This document shows, one piece after another, positions 1 to 7,828 of a stretch of DNA of 13,744 nt. Origin of the DNA: Treponema sp. (GTDB lineage: Bacteria > Spirochaetota > Spirochaetia > Treponematales > Breznakiellaceae); NCBI GenBank assembly GCA_031257695.1, contig JAIROB010000212.1, forward strand, positions 1 through 13,744. Direction: 5' to 3'. The position numbers were made by a program, and so were the translations under genes. Under the pieces are notes generated by a model. That model worked only from the letters and a program-made list of their open reading frames with translations, was not told the DNA's origin and searched no databases. Each line of letters opens with the position of its first letter. Position 1 is the stretch's first letter.

Positions 1-110
1 AGTTAAGAAAACGGGAAACAGGAAAGTCCGCTGATTACGCTGATTTTCACAGATTAAAGAGGCTAAAATCAGCGTTAATCTGTGTAATCTGCGGACAAAA
101 ATTCTTAACT
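1..110. repeat. REP-like intergenic palindromic element
   Basis: The outer arms AGTTAAGAA (1-9) and TTCTTAACT (102-110) are perfectly complementary. Inside them, 26-47 and 75-96 form a second, imperfect pair sharing GTCCGC.GATTAC. Further short complementary words occur at 39-47/65-73 and 50-57/75-82, so more than one fold is possible. The element lies 38 nt beyond the stop codon of the SPFH gene, where it could act as a terminator or mRNA-end stabiliser on the minus strand. It contains no gene. Copy number in the genome cannot be judged here; its style (CTGATTA/CAGATTA words around a palindrome) resembles dispersed palindromic repeats of many bacteria. Confidence 0.7.
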
Positions 111-147
111 TGTTGACAGGGAGACTTCCCCCCCCTTATCCGCGGCA

Positions 148-1143
148 TCAGGCTTCCTCCCCTTCCTTCTCCTTTTGCCGCAGTTCGGTCAGCGCCTCCA
201 GCCCGAACACGTCCCTGGTTTTGAGCTCCTCCGCTATGGAATTGGGAACCAGCATCATGGAATTCCCCGCTTTCAGGCCCTCGTTCAGGATGGAAAGGAT
301 TTTGAGCTTCATCGCCGGCTCGTTGGCGGCGTAGATCCTCACCGCTTCCTCCAGCTTTTTGGCGATTTCGATTTCCGCCTCCGCCAGAAGGATGCGCCCC
401 TTCTTTTCACGTTCCGCCTGGGCGACCCGGCTGAGGGCGTCCTGCAGCGCCTTGGGAATCTGGATGTCGGTAATGTCGATGTGCTGCACCGTGATGCCCC
501 AGTCGGTGGTCTTTTTGTCGACCTCCGCCTGTATCTGCTTCTCAATGAGATCCCCCCGCTCCAGGAAGGTGGAAAGGTCGTGGCTGGACACGCTGTTCCG
601 CAGCGCGGTTTTGGAGGCCAGCGCCACCGCGTCTTCGTAATTCTCCACCTCCAGCGCGGCCTTTTGGGGGTCCCACACCAGCCAGAAACAGAGGGCGTCC
701 ACGGTAACGGTAACGGAGTCCCTGGTGAGGGTTTCCTGGGCGGAAAAATCCGTCACCCGGATGCGTATGTCCAGGGTTTGCGCCACCCGGTCCGCCAGGG
801 GGAGGAGGAAAAAGAGTCCCGGCTCCTGAACTTTTCTAAAACGTCCGAAGCGCAGGATAATTGCCCGGTCCCATTCGTCGATTTTGCGGATGGAAAAAGT
901 GAGCAGCAGGACCAGCAGTAAAACTGCGGACCCCAAGCCCCAGCCGGTTTCCGGGGAAACCCGCCCGGCCAGGGCTCCCCGCAGCGCCCAGAGCAGGGCT
1001 CCCGCAAGGGCCAGGATGATGAGCCGCAGAACCGGCAGGGTATAATCCCGGCGCCGCCCGGAATGGGGTAGTTTCTTTATCAAGGGCTTTGAAGCGGTCT
1101 TTGCCGCGTCCGGCGCCGCGCCGGTTTTTCGCGCTCCCTTCAT
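148..1143 (-). CDS. SPFH/Band 7 (slipin/stomatin-like) membrane protein
   Basis: This 331-residue protein has two N-terminal hydrophobic segments (about 35-57 and 66-84) that anchor it in the cytoplasmic membrane. An SPFH domain follows, starting at RAIILRFGRFRKVQEPGL (93-110) and running through the DSVTVTVDALCFWLVWDP strand region (142-159) to DITDIQIPKALQDALSRVAQAEREKKG (223-249). The C-terminal part (about 235-270) is the Ala/Glu-rich coiled coil typical of slipins. Family members oligomerise into membrane microdomains and often pair with NfeD; no NfeD gene is visible in the window. I chose the ATG at 1143 over an upstream in-frame ATG at 1206 because AAGGAG (1150-1155) lies 6 nt before it and it starts one base after the stop of the GntR gene, which indicates translational coupling. 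Regulation by that GntR protein is likely. Family assignment is firm; the physiological role is inferred. Confidence 0.92.
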   Translation of the reverse strand: MKGARKTGAAPDAAKTASKPLIKKLPHSGRRRDYTLPVLRLIILALAGALLWALRGALAGRVSPETGWGLGSAVLLLVLLLTFSIRKIDEWDRAIILRFGRFRKVQEPGLFFLLPLADRVAQTLDIRIRVTDFSAQETLTRDSVTVTVDALCFWLVWDPQKAALEVENYEDAVALASKTALRNSVSSHDLSTFLERGDLIEKQIQAEVDKKTTDWGITVQHIDITDIQIPKALQDALSRVAQAEREKKGRILLAEAEIEIAKKLEEAVRIYAANEPAMKLKILSILNEGLKAGNSMMLVPNSIAEELKTRDVFGLEALTELRQKEKEGEEA

Positions 1144-1144
1144 G

Positions 1145-1528
1145 TCACACTCCTTCTTTGTCCTCGCTAAAATCTCCGATAAGCCGGAGGGCCTCTTTCC
1201 GGTCAATTCCCAGGCCCCGCATCTCCTGTAAAAAGCGCCCCAGGGCTTCCCGGATCCTGCCGTTCAGGGCGGCTTCTTCGTTTTCCGGCTTCTTGTCGGA
1301 GATATAGGTCCCGCTTCCCACCTGGGTTGTCAGGATGCCCCGTATTTCCAGCTCCCCGTAAGCCTTGGCGATGGTGTTGGGATTTATCTTGAGCGCCACC
1401 GCCAGGGAGCGGATGGTGGGAAGTTTATCCCCGGTCCTGAGTCTGCCCGAAAGGACCCCGTGTTCGATCTGCCGGATAATCTGCCGGTAAACCGGCACCC
1501 CGTTGGCCTGGTCCAGGGAAAATTCCAT
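1145..1528 (-). CDS. GntR-family transcriptional regulator, YtrA subfamily
   Basis: The 127-residue product carries an N-terminal GntR winged helix-turn-helix (about 10-77): VPVYRQIIRQIEHGVLSG, then LPTIRSLAVALKINPNTIAKAY and the wing ending GSGTYI. The C-terminal part is only about 50 residues and helical, the short dimerisation tail typical of the YtrA subfamily rather than FadR or HutC types. I chose the ATG at 1528 because GGAGG (1534-1538) lies 5 nt upstream. An in-frame ATG at 1615 would place the operator and promoter inside the coding region. The gene precedes the SPFH gene by one base in the same operon. YtrA-type repressors usually control their own operon for transport or envelope stress, and a palindrome at the predicted transcription start supports autorepression here. 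The inducing signal is unknown. Confidence 0.93.
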   Translation of the reverse strand: MEFSLDQANGVPVYRQIIRQIEHGVLSGRLRTGDKLPTIRSLAVALKINPNTIAKAYGELEIRGILTTQVGSGTYISDKKPENEEAALNGRIREALGRFLQEMRGLGIDRKEALRLIGDFSEDKEGV

Positions 1529-1544
1529 GCCGGCCTCCGGGTTT

Positions 1545-1562
1545 GTACTATACATATAGCAC
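1545..1562. promoter_or_regulatory. Candidate GntR operator palindrome
   Basis: GTACTATACATATAGCAC is an 18-nt imperfect palindrome, symmetric at 14 of 18 positions, with half-sites GT.CTATA. It sits directly downstream of the predicted -10 box and overlaps the expected transcription start of the GntR-SPFH operon, where a repressor would block initiation. Binding by the GntR product is inferred from position and symmetry, which is the usual arrangement for autoregulated GntR operons. Confidence 0.6.
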
Positions 1563-1591
1563 AATTTAGCCTCCACGGGGCGGCAGGTCAA
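1563..1591 (-). promoter_or_regulatory. Predicted sigma-70-type promoter of the GntR-SPFH operon
   Basis: On the minus strand TTGACC (1586-1591) and TAAATT (1563-1568) are separated by 17 nt. The -35 matches the consensus at 5 of 6 positions and the -10 at 4 of 6. The predicted start near 1556 leaves a leader of about 28 nt that includes the Shine-Dalgarno at 1534-1538, and places the palindrome 1545-1562 over the start point. Confidence 0.5.
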
Positions 1592-1604
1592 GGGGATTTT
1601 TGGG

Positions 1605-1718
1605 AAAATCGGCAATTCTCAGTTTAACCACAAACCACACTAACCATACGAACAAATCCGAATTGTCCGTTAAACAGGTTCGTGTCGTTGGTGTGGTTAG
1701 TGGTTACTCTAAAATCGG
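1605..1718. repeat. Palindromic element with flanking 8-nt direct repeats
   Basis: Arms 1626-1653 and 1678-1705 are 28 nt each and complementary at 24 positions. They are built from the words AACCAC, ACCACAC and ACGAAC, with a 24-nt loop. AAAATCGG occurs at 1605-1612 and again at 1711-1718, just outside the palindrome, which could be a target-site duplication or chance. The element fills the gap between the GntR promoter and the 3' end of the AlbA_2 gene and contains no gene. It may be a member of a dispersed palindromic repeat family and could terminate transcription of the AlbA_2 gene. Confidence 0.7.
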
Positions 1719-1729
1719 AATTACCGGGT

Positions 1730-2965
1730 TCAGGCAGCGGGGGGTTGCGTCTTTTTTGTCTGTCGCTTCTTCAGCACGCACCGCACAAAACCGCTGTCAA
1801 CCTCAAACTCAATAGGGGGATTGCCGTTTGCGGCCATAGCATCACGGGCAAGCCGGAGGCCCAGGCCGAAGCGCTGAATAACGCCTATGGTTTTTAACAC
1901 ATCGGCGATATTTTTATTGCGATACGAAACCAGGCCTGCGGCGCCGAAATTGTCGGCGGATACTGCTCCATAGGGGCCGCCGGGGCTTAAAAACTCTATG
2001 CGGTCATTAAAAATGTACATGTGCACGGGGGCGTTGTTGCTTTCATAGCTCCGGCGCAATATGGCGTTGTACAGTATCTGCCGCAATGCGGTCTCGGGGT
2101 AATCCCAGCTTATCACGTGGGCGGGACCGGAAACAATGTCAAAGGCCTTTTTATTGTAGGCGGCAAGCTTCATTTCAGCCGTTTTTAGCATCTCCGAAAG
2201 GCGGCCCTTTATTTCCTGCTCATCGGTTATCGGGTCAGTATACTCATCGCCGTCTATTCGCAAAAACTGAATATAGGCGCCGTAAATAAAATCCTGCGGA
2301 TTTTTTCCCAGCGCCAGCATACCGGTAAAAGTTGGCGTAGTATCATCGGGAGAAACAATCATGCGGCAGGCAGCCAGTTTTTCTTCGTAGGTTCGATTAT
2401 TGGCCGTCAGGATTTCAGGGGAAACTGCTTTGGGAAGGTATTCTTCTTCAAAAAACACACGGGAAAGATCGTCTATAACCGCCCGGAAAACCGGACGCAA
2501 ATCAAAGGGAACCTGTTTGCTTTGGCGTTTTTCGATTAATATGCGTTCTTCCTGTTCGTTGGCTATTGCCCGGCGCGGTCCGATTCGAATCCAAATCCTG
2601 CCGTCATATTTGACAGGGGTGGAATCCGACGGCAGAACAGTAACAACCGCTATTGCGGCGCCTTTCAGATTCCGCTTCTCCACGGTTATTACGGGAAACG
2701 GGCGTATATTGCCGTCGGTTTCCATGTCGGAAAGCGTCAACAAAAGATGGTCGGTTACTTTTAACCCGCTGGGCGTTCCATCATCCTTGACGCCTATGAA
2801 AAGAACGCCGCTCCGGTTATGGCCGGGCAGATCATTGGCAAACGCGCATACCGTTTCCCGGGCCCGTTTCGGCGTTTCGCCTGAAAAACTCTCTTTGCGT
2901 TCAACCAAATCGGACTCAAGGTCGCTCAGTAAGCTGGTCAATTCTTCATCTGAATATCGCTGCAT
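1730..2965 (-). CDS. AlbA_2 (Schlafen-type) domain protein with GHKL-like ATPase domain
   Basis: The 411-residue protein starts with an AlbA_2/Schlafen-type nucleic-acid-binding domain (about 14-135): ESDLVERKESF, the central GVLFIGVKDDGTPSGL (53-68), and VKYDGRIWIRIGP (118-130). The C-terminal domain (about 285-398) resembles HATPase_c_4 of the COG2865 group. Its N-box-like stretch is ALRQILYNAILRRSYE (293-308, Asn300), and its glycine motif is IGVIQRFGLGLRLARDAM (360-377). The usual N-box histidine is arginine here, and no winged helix follows, so it is shorter at the C-terminus than many relatives. GGAG (2972-2975) lies 6 nt before the ATG. Relatives are annotated as transcriptional regulators or RecG-like helicases, and some occur in defence contexts; the role here is unknown. 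The gene looks more AT-rich than its flanks and stands alone, consistent with horizontal acquisition. Confidence 0.85.
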   Translation of the reverse strand: MQRYSDEELTSLLSDLESDLVERKESFSGETPKRARETVCAFANDLPGHNRSGVLFIGVKDDGTPSGLKVTDHLLLTLSDMETDGNIRPFPVITVEKRNLKGAAIAVVTVLPSDSTPVKYDGRIWIRIGPRRAIANEQEERILIEKRQSKQVPFDLRPVFRAVIDDLSRVFFEEEYLPKAVSPEILTANNRTYEEKLAACRMIVSPDDTTPTFTGMLALGKNPQDFIYGAYIQFLRIDGDEYTDPITDEQEIKGRLSEMLKTAEMKLAAYNKKAFDIVSGPAHVISWDYPETALRQILYNAILRRSYESNNAPVHMYIFNDRIEFLSPGGPYGAVSADNFGAAGLVSYRNKNIADVLKTIGVIQRFGLGLRLARDAMAANGNPPIEFEVDSGFVRCVLKKRQTKKTQPPAA

Positions 2966-3081
2966 TTTTTACTCCGCCATTGCCGGCAGCAGGCTTGGGT
3001 CTTTGGTGTAGTGTAACGCACAATGCCATGAAACGCAACGCAACCTCCAGGCAGCGCCGGTCCCTTTACGGGAGGCCGGAA

Positions 3082-6000
3082 ATGACCTATGGTTGGGGAG
3101 GCAGCAACTTGCTAATCGTTAATGGGGAGGGGGTCGTGCCCGGCAAATCCGCCTTAGCTCTTAGGTCCGTAACCCTTTTCGCCATACTCTGGCAGTTCCG
3201 GCTCCTGGCAGCGGATCTGGCTGACACCCCGGTCTACGCCGCCGCCCTGCTCTGCGCCTTCCTGGGGGCCTTTATTTTGGCGCGGCTCCCCACAGTAAAG
3301 CCCCCCGCGGTTCTGCCCATCCTGTTTCTCGCTCCCTGGGCGGCGCGGGCTCTTATCGCCCTGCCGGGGCTTTTTGCGCCGGGCATTGCCGTCGCCCTGG
3401 ATTCGCTGCTCCTCAATCTGGACCGTAACAGCTTTGTTTCCCTGCTGCCCTTTTACTGGGCGGCCTTCACCACCTACTTTTCCGCCCGATCCCGCCGGTT
3501 CCTGCGGGCCGACATAATCGCCGCGGACGCGCTGCTCCTGGTGATCTACTCCATAGCCCATACCTCGGATCTGAGCGCCTATCGCTGGCCCGCGCTGACC
3601 ATAGCGGTTTTTTCCGCCATCATCTTTCTGCAGATCCTGGCCCTTATGGCTTCGCTGCCCCCGGAGTACGCCCTGCAAAAACGGGAGGGAATCCCGGGCG
3701 TGGCGGCGCTGCTCATCCTGATCCTTGCCGGGGGGGCGTTCCTGATCCGGCCTTTCCAGGAGGATGCGGTGGACAAGGGCGGGGGGCTTTTGGAGCCGAA
3801 CCTGTTCCACTTCGACTTTTCCCAGGTGCTGCGGCTGGAAAGCGAAATCAGCATGAACGACGATCTGGCTTTTATCGTCCGTAAGGATCCGGAGGATTAC
3901 CACATTTATCTGCGGCGCTACGTGCTTTCGGGCTACAATCCCAGACAGGGATTCTACCGCCATGAAACCATAGACGAGGCTGCCCAGCCCCAGCGGCTGC
4001 CGGACCGGCGGGTCGAACTGGAGACGGAGCCCCTTGAAAATTTCCGGTTTACCGATCAGGAGTACTACCTGGTCAACTTTGACTCCGCCGCGCTGATCGC
4101 CCTGAAGGAGCCCGCGGAGATCGTCCCCTTTGAAAGCTGGGACGCTTCGTCCTTTAGCTCCGCCTATGGGGTCCGCAGTAAAACCAGCGATGCGCTGCAC
4201 ATGGAACTGGCGGATGTGGATCCCGGGGAATTGTCCGGGGAAGCGCTGGGGCTCAGCGCCGAAGAATACGCCTACTACACCGACTACGGCGGCAACGAGC
4301 GGATCGCCCGCTATGCCCGGGAACTTGCCGGGGGCTACGAATCCTACTGGGAAAAAATCCAGGTTATATACGAGGAGTTGAAATACGGAGAGTACCGCTA
4401 CAGTCTGAAACCGGGGATTGCTCCGGACGGCGATCAACTGGGGTACTTTCTTTTTCAAACCAAAAAGGGCTACTGTTCCTACTACGCCTTTGCCTTTGCC
4501 CTGCTCCTCCGCTCCCTGGGGATCCCCGCCCGTATCGCCGCGGGTTTCTTTATCGACAGCGAATTGGACACCTTCAACTATTACCCCGTCCGTTCCGACA
4601 TGGCCCACGCCTGGGTGGAGGTCCGTTATCCACAGTTCGGCTGGGTCGAGTACGATCCCACCACCGGCAACCTGATGGAGGGGGAGGAGTTCAACTTTTC
4701 CTCCGGGGTGCCCCAGGATCTGTTTGAGCGGCTTATGCGGGAAATCCTGGAAAACCGCTCCCAACTGATCCCAAAAACGGGCCAGGATGACGGCGAGCCC
4801 GTTTCCGCCCTGGCGGCATTGGGCCGGAGCGTCGGCTCCTTCCTTCACGCTTATTGGCCGCTTTTTACGGCCCTCCTCGCCGCCGCCGTCTTTTTATGGA
4901 TCCGCGCCGCGTTTCTGGCGCGGGCGGCCCTGACCCGGGATCCCCGGAAAAAGGCGCTCCTCCTCTGGGCCCACGCCCTCCGCAGGCTGCGTCTGGCGGG
5001 CTACAGGCGCAGACCCCGGGAGGAAGGCGAAGCCGAGTGGGCGCGGGCTTTGGATGCCGCGTTTCCCGGCCTTTACCTCCTGTGCCAGGGGGCCGCGGCG
5101 GCCCGCTATGCCCCTGACTATGCCCCGGAACAGGGCCGGGAAATGGAGGCGCTGTACCGGTCCTTCGCGAGCCGCTACCGGGAACAGGCGCCCCTCCTCC
5201 GGCGTATCCTGGCCTGGGTTCTGCCGCCCCTGGCGCTGATTCCGGACGCCAAAAAACCCGGCGGACCCCTTGGCGGAGCGGCCCTGCTGGCGGCGGCGCT
5301 GCTGCTGTCACCGGGAAGCGACGCGGCCCGGGCCCAAACGCCGGAGGGCGGGGCCGGCTCCACGGAACTCTACGAAGCGGCTGCGGGGGCGCAGGAGTCG
5401 GAATACTGGGACAGGGCCATTGAGCTTTACAATCAGGGCCTGGACCGCTACCCCCTGGACAGCCGGTTTCCCTGGGCCCTGGGGCAGCTCTACGAAAGCC
5501 GCCGCCTCTACGGGCTCGCCTGGGAAACCTACAGGAAGGCCGAGGCGCTGATCCCCTACGATTCGGAACTGCTCTACCGGATGGCGCTGACCGCGGGGTA
5601 TCTCAACGAAAACGCCCTTTCCGCGGAGTACCTGGAACGGCTCTTGGCCATATCGCCGGAAAACCTGGACGCCATCGGCAACCTGGCGTGGATGTACTAC
5701 AAGCTCCACCGCCTGGAGGACGGGGAACGGCTTCTGCTGGACGCCCGGAACCGCTTCGGACCCGGCGCGGATTTCGCCATGACCCTGGGCACCGTCTATT
5801 CCGATATGTTCCGTTACGACGAGGCGAAGGCGGCCTATCTGGAAGCCATCGCGGGCGGGGAAGAGTGGGGGGACCGCGGGTTCAGCTCCGTGGCCCGCTA
5901 CAACCTCTCCCTTCTGGAATCCCGGTTCTACCATTTTGCCGAGGCGCTGGAGGAGACCGACGCGTCCCTGGCCGCCCAGAACCGTTCCTCCGGCTGGCTG

Positions 6001-7110
6001 GCCCAGGGGGAGCTCTACCTCCGCCGGCTGGATTTCCCCCGGACCTTCGCTGCCTATCAGCGGGCCTACGAAAACGACAACTCCCCCCTTTCCAGGATCA
6101 ACATGGCCTATGCCTTTCAGGTTGCCGGGCGGCTTGAGGAAGCCCGGCTTTACGCGGAGGACAGCCTCAAATCCCGGGATATGTCGTGGATGATGAACTA
6201 CGGCATAGACCCGGACCGGTACAGGCGGGATCTGCACCAAATCCTCTGGAGCGCCTATTCCGGCCTGGCCAAAACCGGCGCCCTCACCCCCCGGAGCGGG
6301 CCCGGGGACAGGTTCAAGGGCTTTATTATGACGGGGTACTACCGGTTTAAGGCAGCGGCCCACCGCCATCTGTTCCGCAAGTACAGCCTCCTGGCCGCCG
6401 ACGCTTACCGGAGGGTTTCCGCGGCCGGGGAACCCCGCCTGGAGGCGCTGATCCAGTATTACAACGCCTTTGAGGACTACCCCCGGCGGGCCAGGGTCTA
6501 TCTGGACCTGGCCCGGAATTTTGAGACCCCCCTCATTCCCCGGGCCGCCCCCTCCTACGAAGCGGAGACGGGAACCCTCCTCAAAGACAGGGAACTGCTC
6601 AACGCGGTCATCGGCGCGCTTGACCCGGTATGGGAACGGGATCTGCTGGCGGACATCTACGCCGAGCTTGCGCTCCTGGCAAAGGGCGCCTCCCGCCGGG
6701 CGGAGCGTCAGGACGCCGCGGAACGGCTCTACGCGCTCAACCGGGGGGCCCTGCGGCAGAAGGGCATCTCCCTGCCGGTAAGCCTGAGCTTTGTGCTTCA
6801 GCCGGACGGGGAAGGCCGGTTTTCCCCGGAAGCGGCGCGGCTGGCAAAGCCCCTCATGCGGATCCTGGGGAAGGCGGGAATTCAGGAGACCGGCATACGG
6901 ACGGACGGCCCGAACCCGGCCCGGTTCGCCCTGACCCTGGAAATAGAAGAAAGAAACATCAAAGGCGGCTGGACCGTCCACTGCGAACTCCAGGACGAAG
7001 GCCGGGGAAGCTCAGTCTGGCGGCGATCCCTCCCCCTGCCCGGCTCCTCCGCCCGGGACCTCAGCGCCTTCGCCCGCGCCCTGGCGGACGAGGCATTTAC
7101 CGCTCGGTAA
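3082..7110 (+). CDS. TgpA-like membrane transglutaminase fused to a periplasmic TPR protein
   Basis: The 1342-residue protein has an N-terminal membrane region with about six hydrophobic segments (roughly 27-225, TgpA/DUF3488-like). A transglutaminase-like domain follows, with Cys465 (KKGYCSYYAF), His509 (DMAHAWVEV) and Asp525 (WVEYDPTTG) as catalytic triad. Another membrane segment (about 590-613) leads to a DUF4129-like cytoplasmic stretch (614-725). A hydrophobic segment ending in SDAARAQ (about 728-752) then looks like an internal signal peptide. From about 760 there are TPR-type helical repeats, e.g. WDRAIELYNQGLDRYP and AWETYRKAEALIPYD. The tail 1225-1342 is a separate mixed domain that I do not recognise. 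I chose the ATG at 3082 for GGAGG six nt upstream; the frame is open back to 2980, and a GTG at 3136 behind GGGGAGGGGG is an alternative. TgpA-type genes usually sit with MoxR and DUF58 genes, absent here. Substrate unknown. Confidence 0.88.
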   Translation: MTYGWGGSNLLIVNGEGVVPGKSALALRSVTLFAILWQFRLLAADLADTPVYAAALLCAFLGAFILARLPTVKPPAVLPILFLAPWAARALIALPGLFAPGIAVALDSLLLNLDRNSFVSLLPFYWAAFTTYFSARSRRFLRADIIAADALLLVIYSIAHTSDLSAYRWPALTIAVFSAIIFLQILALMASLPPEYALQKREGIPGVAALLILILAGGAFLIRPFQEDAVDKGGGLLEPNLFHFDFSQVLRLESEISMNDDLAFIVRKDPEDYHIYLRRYVLSGYNPRQGFYRHETIDEAAQPQRLPDRRVELETEPLENFRFTDQEYYLVNFDSAALIALKEPAEIVPFESWDASSFSSAYGVRSKTSDALHMELADVDPGELSGEALGLSAEEYAYYTDYGGNERIARYARELAGGYESYWEKIQVIYEELKYGEYRYSLKPGIAPDGDQLGYFLFQTKKGYCSYYAFAFALLLRSLGIPARIAAGFFIDSELDTFNYYPVRSDMAHAWVEVRYPQFGWVEYDPTTGNLMEGEEFNFSSGVPQDLFERLMREILENRSQLIPKTGQDDGEPVSALAALGRSVGSFLHAYWPLFTALLAAAVFLWIRAAFLARAALTRDPRKKALLLWAHALRRLRLAGYRRRPREEGEAEWARALDAAFPGLYLLCQGAAAARYAPDYAPEQGREMEALYRSFASRYREQAPLLRRILAWVLPPLALIPDAKKPGGPLGGAALLAAALLLSPGSDAARAQTPEGGAGSTELYEAAAGAQESEYWDRAIELYNQGLDRYPLDSRFPWALGQLYESRRLYGLAWETYRKAEALIPYDSELLYRMALTAGYLNENALSAEYLERLLAISPENLDAIGNLAWMYYKLHRLEDGERLLLDARNRFGPGADFAMTLGTVYSDMFRYDEAKAAYLEAIAGGEEWGDRGFSSVARYNLSLLESRFYHFAEALEETDASLAAQNRSSGWLAQGELYLRRLDFPRTFAAYQRAYENDNSPLSRINMAYAFQVAGRLEEARLYAEDSLKSRDMSWMMNYGIDPDRYRRDLHQILWSAYSGLAKTGALTPRSGPGDRFKGFIMTGYYRFKAAAHRHLFRKYSLLAADAYRRVSAAGEPRLEALIQYYNAFEDYPRRARVYLDLARNFETPLIPRAAPSYEAETGTLLKDRELLNAVIGALDPVWERDLLADIYAELALLAKGASRRAERQDAAERLYALNRGALRQKGISLPVSLSFVLQPDGEGRFSPEAARLAKPLMRILGKAGIQETGIRTDGPNPARFALTLEIEERNIKGGWTVHCELQDEGRGSSVWRRSLPLPGSSARDLSAFARALADEAFTAR

Positions 7111-7171
7111 AGCATAACCCCGTATGATTAGCGGCCCGTCCTTCCTGTTCAGGCCCCCCGGGTGGGAAGGG

Positions 7172-7696
7172 TCATCGCACCACCGGCGATTCCCCCGACC
7201 TGTCGAAACGCATGGTGAAGCGGGGGAGGGGCTCGTCGCCGGCGCGGACCGCCACATCCCCGGAAAAGCGGTACTGCACAGCCTTGAGGGCGATAACCTG
7301 GTCCAGCACTTCCCGCTTCATGTTCATAAAGTTCATCAGCAGGAACAGATCCTTTTCAGCGTAGCCCTCGGGGGGAATCACCAGCAGGCCGGTTTCCCTG
7401 CCCTCCGCCCAGTAACGGCCAGCGCCGTAGAGTTCATAGTTGAAGGTGGAAAGTTCCACCGGAAAGCTGTTGGGGTTGTCGACCCGCAGCCGCACCTTAA
7501 ACCGGGTATTGATAAGCTCCGCCTGCAGTATGGCGATGGAAGCTATGGAAAATTCCGGCTCCAGAATCCGTGGTTCCGGCGCGGGTTTTTCAGGGGCGGG
7601 AACAGGCGCGGGGGGAGCGGCCTCCGGGGGTTTGGAGGCGCAGGCGCCGAAACACCACAGGGCGAGGCCCGGCAGGATAAAAAGAAACTTCTTCAT
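7172..7696 (-). CDS. Lipoprotein with LEA14/WHy (LEA_2) domain
   Basis: The 174-residue protein begins with a lipoprotein signal: MKKFLFILPGLALWCFGAC with Cys19 as the likely lipidated residue. The lipobox FGAC is loose, as is common in spirochetes. A proline/alanine-rich linker (23-43) precedes a LEA_2/WHy-type beta domain (about 45-168), recognisable from FKVRLRVDNPNSFPVELSTFNYELYGAGR (66-94) and VIPPEG. This family is found in desiccation-related LEA14 and in bacterial envelope lipoproteins; the ligand or function is generally unknown. The gene converges on the transglutaminase-TPR gene with 61 nt between the two ends, so they are not co-transcribed. The Shine-Dalgarno is weak (GAAG close to the ATG) and no convincing promoter is visible. 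The domain call is good; function is open. Confidence 0.87.
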   Translation of the reverse strand: MKKFLFILPGLALWCFGACASKPPEAAPPAPVPAPEKPAPEPRILEPEFSIASIAILQAELINTRFKVRLRVDNPNSFPVELSTFNYELYGAGRYWAEGRETGLLVIPPEGYAEKDLFLLMNFMNMKREVLDQVIALKAVQYRFSGDVAVRAGDEPLPRFTMRFDRSGESPVVR

Positions 7697-7745
7697 ACTT
7701 CAATATCGGAATCAACGGGGACTAAGCAAGGCCTAAAGCGCATCA

Positions 7746-7802
7746 GCAATTCCGAATTCAAAATCCCAAAACCGAAAAGACCTGCGCCCCAATCGGAATT
7801 GC
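7746..7802. repeat. Short inverted repeat with AATTCCGA/TCGGAATT arms
   Basis: GCAATTCCGA (7746-7755) and TCGGAATTGC (7793-7802) are perfectly complementary, 37 nt apart. The same TCGGAATT word occurs next to the palindrome near 1715. It lies in the 260-nt gene-free spacer 7697-7956 and may be part of a dispersed repeat. Confidence 0.45.
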
Positions 7803-7828
7803 CGCCAAAAAACGCGGGAGAGCATGGT

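Noticed and set aside
128..135. Run of eight C, possible phase-variation tract
   Set aside because: Lies after the SPFH stop codon and not within a promoter or reading frame.
4627..4635. Perfect DnaA box TTATCCACA
   Set aside because: Lies inside the transglutaminase coding region, encoding part of RYPQ next to the catalytic domain; a single box without neighbours.
3154..4848. Long minus-strand open frame (564 codons) antisense to the transglutaminase gene
   Set aside because: Pro/Gly/Gln-rich translation without domain character; it mirrors a strongly supported plus-strand gene with intact catalytic motifs in GC-rich DNA.
5308..6981. Long minus-strand open frame (557 codons) antisense to the TPR region
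   Set aside because: Same kind of GC-driven shadow; the plus frame encodes clear TPR repeats.
7140..7170. Possible terminator hairpin CCTTCC/GGAAGG between convergent genes
   Set aside because: Only about 6 bp, with no T-run on either side.
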